A stretch of DNA of 7,077 nt from Spirochaetaceae bacterium (lineage in GTDB: Bacteria > Spirochaetota > Spirochaetia > DSM-27196 > SKKC01). The stretch is taken from the NCBI GenBank assembly GCA_003554375.1, contig PWGF01000231.1:1-7077 (forward strand). The letters run 5' to 3'. Below, in pieces: positions 1-5,285 of the stretch (within the stretch, counting starts at the first letter, position 1; every line of letters begins with the position of its first letter). Below the pieces are notes generated by a model. The model saw only the letters and a list, made by a program, of their open reading frames with translations. It did no database searches and was not told the origin of the DNA. The position numbers and the translations under genes are program-made.

Positions 1-655
1 CCTTGAGGTGCTCGTGTACATAGGTGGTGAGGATCCCGCCGGGAACCAGCCGGATCATGAACTCGAGGTGCTTCTTGTCACTGGGGGAAGAGCTCATTGA
101 ATACGCGCGCTGTGTAGGCTCCTTGACCTTGCCGTAGGGAGGTGCTTCGATCTGCGCGTATTGGCCCGCGGAAAACTCGATCTTCTGATCGTCGTTCAGG
201 CGGAGATAGATCTCCTTGATATCATGGGTAAGATCCGAGATCCGCTCCACCGTCGCGCTATAGCGCTGTATGTTGAAGAGATAGTCCGGGATCTCGAGGT
301 CCACATCGGTCTTGAGCTTCACCTGACAGGAGAGCCGTACATTGTCTTCGATCTCTTGCCGGCTCATGTACGGTATCTCCGTGGGCAGATGCGGCCCGAT
401 GTCGGAGGTGACTTTCACTTTGCACTCCCCGCAACTGCCTCGGCCGCCGCATGCGGAGGGGATAAAGATCTGCTCCTCGGCCAGAGTAGTCAGCATGTTA
501 CCGCCGCCGGTAACGTTCATCTCCCGCTTGCCGTCGTTGATGTTGATGGTGAGCTCACCGTAGTTGTTTACGATCTTGTCGGTTATGGAGATAAGCGCGG
601 CCAGCCCCGCGCTGATCCCGGATATCGCTAGTGGTGCTACCAGAAAACTCGGCAT
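1..655 (-). CDS. nqrF: NqrF, NADH-oxidising subunit of Na+-NQR (partial, 3' end outside window)
   Basis: This subunit takes electrons from NADH onto FAD and passes them to a 2Fe-2S centre, the entry point of the Na+-translocating NADH:quinone oxidoreductase at the cytoplasmic membrane face. The 218 residues present start with one membrane helix (about 4-24), then a ferredoxin-type domain with Cys69, Cys75, Cys78 (CGGRGSCGEC) and Cys110 (LSCQVK), matching the spacing of the Vibrio protein. A flavin-reductase domain begins near residue 130 and has the FAD-binding RAYSMS at 183-188. The NADH-binding half lies beyond the left edge; the family is usually about 400 residues. The ATG at 655 is chosen because a strong AAGGAGA lies just upstream and the membrane helix follows at once. 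It sits 41 bases after nqrE, last of the nqr genes visible. The ferredoxin plus FAD-reductase architecture separates it from RnfB and RnfC. Confidence 0.95.
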   Translation of the reverse strand, partial: MPSFLVAPLAISGISAGLAALISITDKIVNNYGELTININDGKREMNVTGGGNMLTTLAEEQIFIPSACGGRGSCGECKVKVTSDIGPHLPTEIPYMSRQEIEDNVRLSCQVKLKTDVDLEIPDYLFNIQRYSATVERISDLTHDIKEIYLRLNDDQKIEFSAGQYAQIEAPPYGKVKEPTQRAYSMSSSPSDKKHLEFMIRLVPGGILTTYVHEHLK

Positions 656-696
656 CCTTCTCTCCTTGCGTGGTCTTCCGTGTGGGCCATTTCACC

Positions 697-1293
697 TTAT
701 TGCACCGGCAGCATGCCGCCGAAACCAATGAAGGCCATGGCCATGAGCCCGATGGTGATCATTGTGATTCCCGAGCCCTGAAGTGCCGGCGGCACCGGTG
801 CTTTTTCGATCTTCTTGCGCATAGCCGCGAGCGCCATGATGGCAAGCCACCAACCTAATCCCGAGCCGAAGCCGTATATCACGGTCTGGATGAAGCTGTA
901 CTCCCGAATTTCGACGAAGAGGCTCACCCCGAGAATCGCACAGTTCACCGTGATCAACGGCAGGAAAATGCCGAGGTTCATGTAGAGCGACTGACTGAGC
1001 CGATCGATTATCATCTCCAACATCTGGACGATTGCCGCGATGACGATGATGAAGATGATGAACCGCAGATAGAGCAGGTCGAGCGGCATTAGGACGAACC
1101 GAAGGATTACCCAGTTGATGGACGCGGTGATCGTGAGCACCACGGTGACCGCCATCCCAAGCCCGTTGGATGATTTCATGTCCTTCGAGATCGATATAAA
1201 CGAGCACATCCCCAGGAAGTTGGCTAGGAGAATGTTGCTCGTGAAGATGGAGCCGAAGAGCAATGTCCAAAGTCCGATATCTGGTGCGTTCAT
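697..1293 (-). CDS. nqrE: NqrE, membrane subunit of Na+-NQR
   Basis: This is a 198-residue integral membrane protein of the NqrDE/RnfAE family with about six helices. With NqrD it holds an intramembrane iron centre (2Fe-2S in recent structures) that relays electrons across the membrane during Na+ pumping. Visible signatures are FLGMCSFISIS with Cys30 and GIFLPLITVNCAILG with Cys118, the two half-site cysteines. Glu93 (MLEMI) lies 25 residues before Cys118 and corresponds to the Vibrio glutamate implicated in Na+ uptake. Length is normal for the family. The ATG overlaps the nqrD stop by 4 bases (ATGA), with a GGGAGGAA ribosome site inside the end of nqrD, so the two are probably translationally coupled. 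RnfA is the closest paralogue, but the gene order B-C-D-E-F fixes it as NqrE. Confidence 0.96.
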   Translation of the reverse strand: MNAPDIGLWTLLFGSIFTSNILLANFLGMCSFISISKDMKSSNGLGMAVTVVLTITASINWVILRFVLMPLDLLYLRFIIFIIVIAAIVQMLEMIIDRLSQSLYMNLGIFLPLITVNCAILGVSLFVEIREYSFIQTVIYGFGSGLGWWLAIMALAAMRKKIEKAPVPPALQGSGITMITIGLMAMAFIGFGGMLPVQ

Positions 1294-1913
1294 GCCGGTG
1301 CTTCCTCCCTATTCATGAGTGCTTTTCCAATCCAGATAATGATGCCCAACAAGAAAAACGCGCTCGGCGGCATCACCATTATAATCCACGGCTCCCATAG
1401 CTCCGGCAGGACTGTGAAGCCGAACAGCGAGCCGAAGCCGAATAGCTCTCTGATCAAGGCGACCGTCATCAGGACTCCCATGTACCCGAGGCCGGACGTG
1501 ACACCGTCCCAGAAGCTCAGCACCGGTCCGTTGGATTGGGCGAAAGCCTCGGCGCGGCCCATGATGATGCAGTTCGTGATGATGAGGCCGACGTACGGTC
1601 CTAACGCTTCATGGATGTCCGGAAGATAAGCACGCAGGACGATGTCCACGATGATCACGTAGAAGGCGATGATAAGCGTTTGGACGATCATTCGCACTTT
1701 CCGGGGAATAGCGTGCTTGAGCAGGCTCACGGTGAGATTGGTCATGCCCATCACGAAGATCACGCCCACGCTCATGATCGCCGTGTTGACGAGTAGGTTC
1801 GTTACCGCCAGAGCTGAGCAGATGCCCAGTACCTGCATGAAGATGGGATTCGAGTGCCAGAGGTTGTTGGCCAGAACTCCGCTTGCTGTTTTCGGTGCCG
1901 CAGTATCGCTCAT
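1290..1913 (-). CDS. nqrD: NqrD, membrane subunit of Na+-NQR
   Basis: This 207-residue membrane protein is the inverted-topology partner of NqrE; together they carry the iron centre in the middle of the membrane. Cys32 (QVLGICSALAVT) and Cys115 (GLIITNCIIMGRAEAFA) are the expected ligands. Asp90 (IIVDIVLRAY) and Asp136 (SFWDGVTSGLGY) fall where acidic residues needed for Na+ translocation and uptake lie in the Vibrio enzyme (known from mutagenesis there; equivalence here is by eye). About six helices are visible and the length is normal. The start overlaps the nqrC stop by 4 bases (ATGA), with GGAGGG about 9 bases upstream. RnfE is the paralogue; position between nqrC and nqrE decides the name. 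Confidence 0.96.
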   Translation of the reverse strand: MSDTAAPKTASGVLANNLWHSNPIFMQVLGICSALAVTNLLVNTAIMSVGVIFVMGMTNLTVSLLKHAIPRKVRMIVQTLIIAFYVIIVDIVLRAYLPDIHEALGPYVGLIITNCIIMGRAEAFAQSNGPVLSFWDGVTSGLGYMGVLMTVALIRELFGFGSLFGFTVLPELWEPWIIMVMPPSAFFLLGIIIWIGKALMNREEAPA

Positions 1914-2503
1914 ACCTCGCTACCCTCCAGGAGCTCACGGAAGCGATCGAGCTCCGCACTGAGAATTCGCTCCATTGCGTTGGTGGTTCCGGTTGCGCCG
2001 GTAATGGCCGCAATCTCGCCCTCCTCGGCTGCCTCCTGTACCGCGCGCACTTCTCCTCCAGGGAAGCGCCGGCCCCGGAACTGTTCCTTGAACTCCTGCT
2101 CGGTGATCCGGCCGCCGAGGCCCGGCGTCTCCTCGTGATCGATGATCTCGATACCGGCAGTGGTCTCCAAATCCTCGCGAAGCGCCAGGACGCCACGGAT
2201 TGTTCCCCAGAGGCCCTGCCCACTGAACTCTTTGGCGTATATGGTGTGGCCGTCGTGTTCCGTGCGGTACACGAGCGTGTCTTCGATTTCCAGCTCCTCG
2301 ACTTGGCCGAACAGGTCCAGGATCTCATCCTCCGTCTCCCACGGAATGCCGATGGCGTTGAGGAACGCCCGCTGTCGGGCAATTCTCTGATTCTGCTCGA
2401 CCCGCTCTGCGGTCGCCTGATTGGCGAACGCGAGAATCGACACGAACGCAAATGAGACGATGAAGGTGAAGACTATCGTATAGATCGCGCTCTGCTTGTT
2501 CAT
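1910..2503 (-). CDS. nqrC: NqrC, covalent-FMN subunit of Na+-NQR (short form)
   Basis: NqrC is a membrane-anchored periplasmic subunit carrying FMN bound through a phosphoester to threonine, attached by the flavin transferase ApbE. Residues 7-27 form the single membrane anchor (AIYTIVFTFIVSFAFV...). The rest is an FMN_bind domain with the family motifs GQGLWGTIRGVLAL, HEETPGLGG and the flavinylation motif TGAT at 168-171, so Thr171 is the likely FMN attachment site. The mature domain is strongly acidic. At 197 residues it is clearly shorter than the roughly 257-residue Vibrio NqrC and close to RnfG in size. The ATG at 2503 has GGAAGGGG upstream and follows nqrB by 15 bases. No apbE gene is visible in the window. 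The NqrD-like, NqrE-like and NqrF neighbours favour NqrC over RnfG. Confidence 0.93.
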   Translation of the reverse strand: MNKQSAIYTIVFTFIVSFAFVSILAFANQATAERVEQNQRIARQRAFLNAIGIPWETEDEILDLFGQVEELEIEDTLVYRTEHDGHTIYAKEFSGQGLWGTIRGVLALREDLETTAGIEIIDHEETPGLGGRITEQEFKEQFRGRRFPGGEVRAVQEAAEEGEIAAITGATGTTNAMERILSAELDRFRELLEGSEV

Positions 2504-2518
2504 CTCGGTCCCCTTCCG

Positions 2519-3478
2519 TTAGGCCGTCTGTGCGGCGGCTCTCTTGGTGGCCTTCGCCTTGGTCTTCTTATTCGCTTTCGGCATGATCTCGTCCAGCAGG
2601 GAGCTGAACGTGTTGGCGACGAGAATTCCGAGGCTTGTTCCTTCCGGGAAGCCTGCGAATCCCCTTACCACGACGCTTACCCCGCCGATGATCAGCCCGT
2701 AGATCCATTGGGCCGACTTCTTGTTCGGCGCAGTGATCGGATCCGTAGCATAGTACACCGAGACGAAGATCAAGCTGCCCGACAGAAGCGACGGCACCAC
2801 GGGAAGATGCGGTGTCAGACCCGTATGGTAGAAGATCGCCGTGAGGATCCCCGCGCTCGCAAAAGTGGATACGATAAGCCGCCATTGCGCCGTCTTGGTC
2901 GCTATGAGATAGATCGCGGCAGCGACGATGAGAATCACGCTGCTTTCCCCGATCGATCCACCGTGCGTACCGACCAGAAGGTCCATGAGCTCGGGTGTGC
3001 TTTCGCCGTCGGAGAGGAGCGTCATTGGAGTCGCGGAGGTAACGCGATCGACTCCGATTTCCCCTACGCGCCCCCAGGTGCCATGCTCGACCCAGGAGAA
3101 GTCGAACACAGCGGCAAAGCTGATCCAGACGAAGACTCGACCGGAGATCGCGGGATTATAGACGTTTCGTCCGAATCCGCCGAACGCCTCCTTCACGATG
3201 AATATCGCAAAGGCGATCCCAACGGCGGCAATCCAGAGCGGTGTTGCAGGAGGGAGGGCTAATGTGAACAGCGCACACGTGACGTATGCCGCTTCGCTTA
3301 CCTTCTTACCCTTTCGGCGCTCCATGATGTATTCGATCCCCACGCCGACGGCAAATACCACGACCGTCAAGGCGAGGACTTGCCGGCCATACAGATAGAG
3401 TGAGAAGAGATAGATCGGAGCTAGCGAGTAGAGCACTCGCCGCATTATCGCCTGTTTCTGAAAGATGTCCTTGTACAC
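2519..3478 (-). CDS. nqrB: NqrB, covalent-FMN membrane subunit of Na+-NQR (N-terminally short)
   Basis: NqrB is the large membrane subunit that carries covalent FMN and riboflavin and forms the Na+ path and quinone-proximal part of the pump. This 319-residue copy has FGGFGRNVYNPAISGR at 99-114, the flavinylation motif TSAT at 147-150 (Thr150), ATDP with Asp246, and a C-terminal PEG...ANTFSSLLD with Asp296. Glu49, Asp246 and Asp296 line up with Vibrio E144, D346 and D397, residues tied to Na+ transport. It differs from the roughly 415-residue Vibrio form in lacking the cytoplasmic N-terminal tail and a loop of about 40 residues after the first helix. It ends in a Lys/Ala-rich tail. The start is GTG at 3478 with GGAGG 4 bases upstream; an in-frame TGA at 3488-3490 blocks extension. 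The ATG at codon 12 is an alternative start. It is the first gene of the operon, where nqrA would normally precede it. Confidence 0.93.
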   Translation of the reverse strand: MYKDIFQKQAIMRRVLYSLAPIYLFSLYLYGRQVLALTVVVFAVGVGIEYIMERRKGKKVSEAAYVTCALFTLALPPATPLWIAAVGIAFAIFIVKEAFGGFGRNVYNPAISGRVFVWISFAAVFDFSWVEHGTWGRVGEIGVDRVTSATPMTLLSDGESTPELMDLLVGTHGGSIGESSVILIVAAAIYLIATKTAQWRLIVSTFASAGILTAIFYHTGLTPHLPVVPSLLSGSLIFVSVYYATDPITAPNKKSAQWIYGLIIGGVSVVVRGFAGFPEGTSLGILVANTFSSLLDEIMPKANKKTKAKATKRAAAQTA

Positions 3479-3488
3479 GAGGCCTCCT

Positions 3489-3522
3489 CAGTCCGGATGG
3501 TACGGTCAGTCGTATACAGTCG
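3489..3522. repeat. CAGTC repeat cluster in the nqrB leader
   Basis: The pentamer CAGTC occurs at 3489, 3507 and 3517, and once more at 3586 across the minus-strand -35. The two central copies form CAGTCG-TATA-CAGTCG with a 10-base period, about one helical turn, as would suit a protein binding two sites on one DNA face. No known regulator motif is recognised. Confidence 0.35.
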
Positions 3523-3542
3523 CGAAGAGATAAGGAAATAGG

Positions 3543-3570
3543 TTTCCGATAATCGATAATCTATTATACT
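3543..3570 (+). promoter_or_regulatory. Candidate sigma70-type promoter for the lplA-pdh operon
   Basis: A -10 box TATACT (3565-3570, five of six matches) is preceded at 16 bases by a weak -35, TTTCCG (3543-3548). Transcription would begin near 3577 and give a leader of about 110 bases before lplA. The -35 is poor, so an activator or a different sigma factor is possible. Confidence 0.4.
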
Positions 3571-3592
3571 AATCGTCACTTCGTCCAGTCAC
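3563..3592 (-). promoter_or_regulatory. Candidate sigma70-type promoter for the nqr operon
   Basis: Read on the minus strand, a perfect TATAAT (3563-3568) lies 18 bases from GTGACT (3587-3592, four of six matches to the -35 consensus). Transcription would begin near 3556, giving a leader of about 78 bases before the nqrB GTG. Its -10 box overlaps that of the opposing plus-strand promoter. Confidence 0.45.
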
Positions 3593-3675
3593 TTTCGGCG
3601 GAGATTCGGGACAAATCTATCGGGTGCTACGTTGGGCGCCGGCTGGTAGGTCTTGAAAATATCCGGTGTAGTGGT

Positions 3676-3694
3676 ACACATTGAGTGAATGTGT
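3676..3694 (+). promoter_or_regulatory. Hairpin enclosing the lplA start codon
   Basis: ACACATT (3676-3682) and AATGTGT (3688-3694) pair perfectly as a 7-base stem with a 5-base loop GAGTG. The ATG at 3689-3691 lies in the 3' arm and the only Shine-Dalgarno-like bases (GAG) lie in the loop. In RNA this could limit lplA translation. Perfect stems of this size also arise by chance every few kilobases. Confidence 0.35.
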
Positions 3695-4660
3695 GACGGT
3701 GGTCGGGCATCGAATCGGTTCCACGGCGGTGCGTGGAGTTCCAGCTCCACTGACCCACATTTGAACCTTGCTGCCGAGGAGTTGGCGTTGGACCATGCCG
3801 ATCCCTCGGTTCCGATGCTGTTCGTATATGAGAACGAGGAGGCGGTTGTAATCGGAAAACACCAAAACCCGTGGCTCGAGTGCGATCCCAAACGAGTGCG
3901 GCGTGCAGGGGTGCCGCTGATCCGGCGCATATCCGGTGGTGGTTGCGTATACCATGGCCGGGGGAACCTGAACATCTCGTTTGTTTGGCCGCGCGAGCGG
4001 TTCGAGCGCAGCCGAGGGCCTCAGCTTATCGCGCAAGCGCTCGCGGACCTTGGCGTTCACGGAAACGTCACGGAACGCGGTGACATTCTCGTGGACGGCC
4101 GGAAGGTCTCGGGCAATGCGCTCTGTTATCGCAAGCAGGCTGTCCTCCACCACGCCACGCTTCTGGTGGAGGCCGATTTGGCTCGTCTTTCGACGATGCT
4201 TGAGCCGAGGGTGGAAGCCGCCGTCGAAACCCATGCGGTGAGGTCGCAGCGAATGCCGGTAGCGAATGTGGCCCAATGGAACCCGGGCCTCAGCGTTTCT
4301 CGGGTTCGTGGCGCAGTGGGGCGGCGTTTTCTACAGGTGTTCGGTGGACGGTGGAAGTCGATCTTCGAGGTTCTTTCGCCGGACGAAGTGTGGCGGCGCT
4401 CTGAGGAACGCCGGAATTGGGAGTGGACCTACGGGAAGACACCCAGGTTCTATTTCACGGCACCGGATGGTTGTCGGGTTACGGTGGTATCAGGGCGCGT
4501 GCAGGACGATAGGAACGGTACGAGACAGGAGTCGGCAGTGAGTAGGTCGACGACGGAAAAGGCAACGGATAAGCAGAGCAGCAGTACGCTCTTCGATCCT
4601 GACCGATTCGTGGAATCGGTCCGCAATTGCTCGCTGGAGAAGGAGCTTCTCGATGGATAG
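3689..4660 (+). CDS. lplA: Lipoate-protein ligase, LplA/LIPT1 family
   Basis: This enzyme activates lipoate with ATP and transfers the lipoyl group to a lysine of lipoyl domains, such as that of PDH E2. The 323 residues cover the catalytic BPL_LplA fold: DPHLNLAAEE (22-31), VVIGKHQNPWLEC (53-65), the lipoyl-AMP loop RRISGGGCVYH (79-89), and GRKVSGNA (137-144) with Lys139 matching the catalytic lysine of E. coli LplA, then HHATLLVEADL. The C-terminal accessory domain has WEWTYGKTP (244-252), very like the human LIPT1 sequence, but then becomes polar and low in complexity before a short LFDPDRF helix. The ATG follows an in-frame TGA directly, so no upstream extension is possible; the ribosome site is weak. 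It overlaps the next gene by 8 bases and heads the PDH cluster, which suggests PDH E2 as a substrate. LIPT1-like lipoyl transfer without full ligase activity is an alternative. Confidence 0.92.
   Translation: MCDGGRASNRFHGGAWSSSSTDPHLNLAAEELALDHADPSVPMLFVYENEEAVVIGKHQNPWLECDPKRVRRAGVPLIRRISGGGCVYHGRGNLNISFVWPRERFERSRGPQLIAQALADLGVHGNVTERGDILVDGRKVSGNALCYRKQAVLHHATLLVEADLARLSTMLEPRVEAAVETHAVRSQRMPVANVAQWNPGLSVSRVRGAVGRRFLQVFGGRWKSIFEVLSPDEVWRRSEERRNWEWTYGKTPRFYFTAPDGCRVTVVSGRVQDDRNGTRQESAVSRSTTEKATDKQSSSTLFDPDRFVESVRNCSLEKELLDG
4637..4651 (+). promoter_or_regulatory. Hairpin containing the ribosome site of the PPOX gene
   Basis: GAGAAG (4637-4642) and CTTCTC (4646-4651) form a perfect 6-base stem with a 3-base loop, ending 1 base before the next start codon. 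The AGGAG ribosome site (4641-4645) lies across the stem and loop. A ribosome finishing lplA would melt it, so it could tie translation of the PPOX gene to that of lplA. Confidence 0.35.
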
Positions 4661-5108
4661 TAACGATATAGGTCAGACGGAGGCGTTCAATGCGCTGGAG
4701 GATTTGGTGGATTCCGATCCCGTGGGCGTTTTGGCGACGGTAGACGAAAACGGGTTGCCTCATGTGCGCTGGATGGTAGCGGCTCTGGTGCGGGGCAGGC
4801 CGGGGTTTCTCTATTCGGTTACCGCTCCCGATTTCGCCAAGGTCCGTCATATCGAAGCACAGCCTCGGGTCGAATGGATGCTCAGTAACAAGAAACGGAC
4901 TACTGTCCTCAATGTGACGGGCGTCATGCAGGCATACCGCAACCCGGCTCTGCAGGGCGAAGTGCAGGAGGCGCTCGGAGGGAACCTCATGACCTTCTGG
5001 ACCCTGAATCAGAAGACGGACGACCTGCTGGTCCTGGAAACGGTCATAGAGGAAATGACGCTGTTGGATGCCGGCGAGGGAAAGAGCGGGCACGTGCGGA
5101 TCTCATAA
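4653..5108 (+). CDS. PPOX-class (pyridoxamine 5'-phosphate oxidase-like) protein
   Basis: This 151-residue protein belongs to the split-barrel flavin-binding superfamily that includes PNPOx, general stress protein 26 and F420- or haem-binding relatives. The pattern seen is a leading helix, then VGVLATVDENGLPHVRWM (24-41), a strand pair, FLYSVTAPDFAKVRH (52-66) with IEAQPRVEWML following, and a barrel strand NVTGVMQAY. The SxxxxFAKVRHI..QPRV segment is typical of the small stress-protein-26-like members. The substrate and cofactor cannot be read from the sequence, and it is too short and divergent to be called PdxH. The ATG is supported by AGGAG 7 bases upstream and overlaps the lplA stop by 8 bases. 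Membership in a lipoylation/PDH operon suggests a redox or cofactor-related role, but that is inference. The frame stays open for 58 codons beyond its TAA. Confidence 0.85.
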   Translation: MDSNDIGQTEAFNALEDLVDSDPVGVLATVDENGLPHVRWMVAALVRGRPGFLYSVTAPDFAKVRHIEAQPRVEWMLSNKKRTTVLNVTGVMQAYRNPALQGEVQEALGGNLMTFWTLNQKTDDLLVLETVIEEMTLLDAGEGKSGHVRIS

Positions 5109-5114
5109 CGTCCC

Positions 5115-5285
5115 ATGAGCCCGTCCGGCAACGAGGCCGTGTTGAGCGCAAGTGACGCGGGACTGCGAACAGACTCGAGCAAGTGCGACGGAGATAGCGC
5201 GGTACGAGTGAACCGCCGGAGTCTGATTCCAAACGGTAAAACGTACCTGAAACGAATGGAAAGAGGCGAGGGATACTATGGCTAA
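5115..5285 (+). CDS. Possible small ORF, 56 residues, between the PPOX gene and pdhA
   Basis: This is the only open frame with an ATG that fills the 169-base spacer. It is in the same frame as the preceding PPOX gene, two codons after its TAA, and its own TAA overlaps the pdhA start by 8 bases (ATGGCTAA), the same overlap length seen between lplA and the PPOX gene. The product is hydrophilic, with an acidic/Ser-rich first half and a basic second half ending in YYG, and resembles nothing I recognise. No good ribosome site precedes the ATG. It may be chance, a remnant C-terminal extension of the PPOX gene, or a short coupling ORF. Confidence 0.2.
   Translation: MSPSGNEAVLSASDAGLRTDSSKCDGDSAVRVNRRSLIPNGKTYLKRMERGEGYYG

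Larger units (their letters stand above)
3479..3688. promoter_or_regulatory. Divergent control region between nqrB and lplA
   Basis: These 210 bases separate the two operons and contain no credible gene; in particular nothing resembling nqrA. The core at about 3531-3575 is much richer in A and T than the genes around it. It holds candidate promoters for both strands, a tandem 7-base repeat CGATAAT (3547-3560), an inverted ATAAT-CT-ATTAT (3556-3567), several CAGTC repeats and a direct repeat GTCACTT (3575-3581 and 3588-3594). Promoter function is inferred from position, composition and box matches only. Confidence 0.75.

Noticed and set aside
161..631. Plus-strand open frame of 156 codons at the left edge
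   Set aside because: It is opposite nqrF, whose ferredoxin cysteines and FAD motif are unmistakable on the minus strand.
2519..3478. Reading the left operon as an Rnf complex (RnfD/G/E/A)
   Set aside because: Gene order is B-C-D-E-F, the last gene encodes a 2Fe-2S plus FAD reductase (NqrF) rather than RnfB or RnfC, and NqrB sequence motifs match Vibrio NqrB closely, including residues equivalent to E144, D346 and D397.
3511..3538. Alternative minus-strand promoter TATACG with TTTCCT at 16 bases
   Set aside because: Matches are weak (four and three of six) compared with the perfect TATAAT at 3563-3568.
3617..4276. Long antisense open frame of 219 codons opposite lplA, and a similar one at 1609-2451 opposite nqrC/nqrD
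   Set aside because: Both lie opposite or across well-supported genes, have Arg-, Ser- or Pro-rich composition typical of shadow frames, and match no family.
5199..5216. Inverted repeat GCGGT...ACCGC in the spacer before pdhA as a terminator
   Set aside because: The stem is only 5 bases with an 8-base loop and no T run follows.
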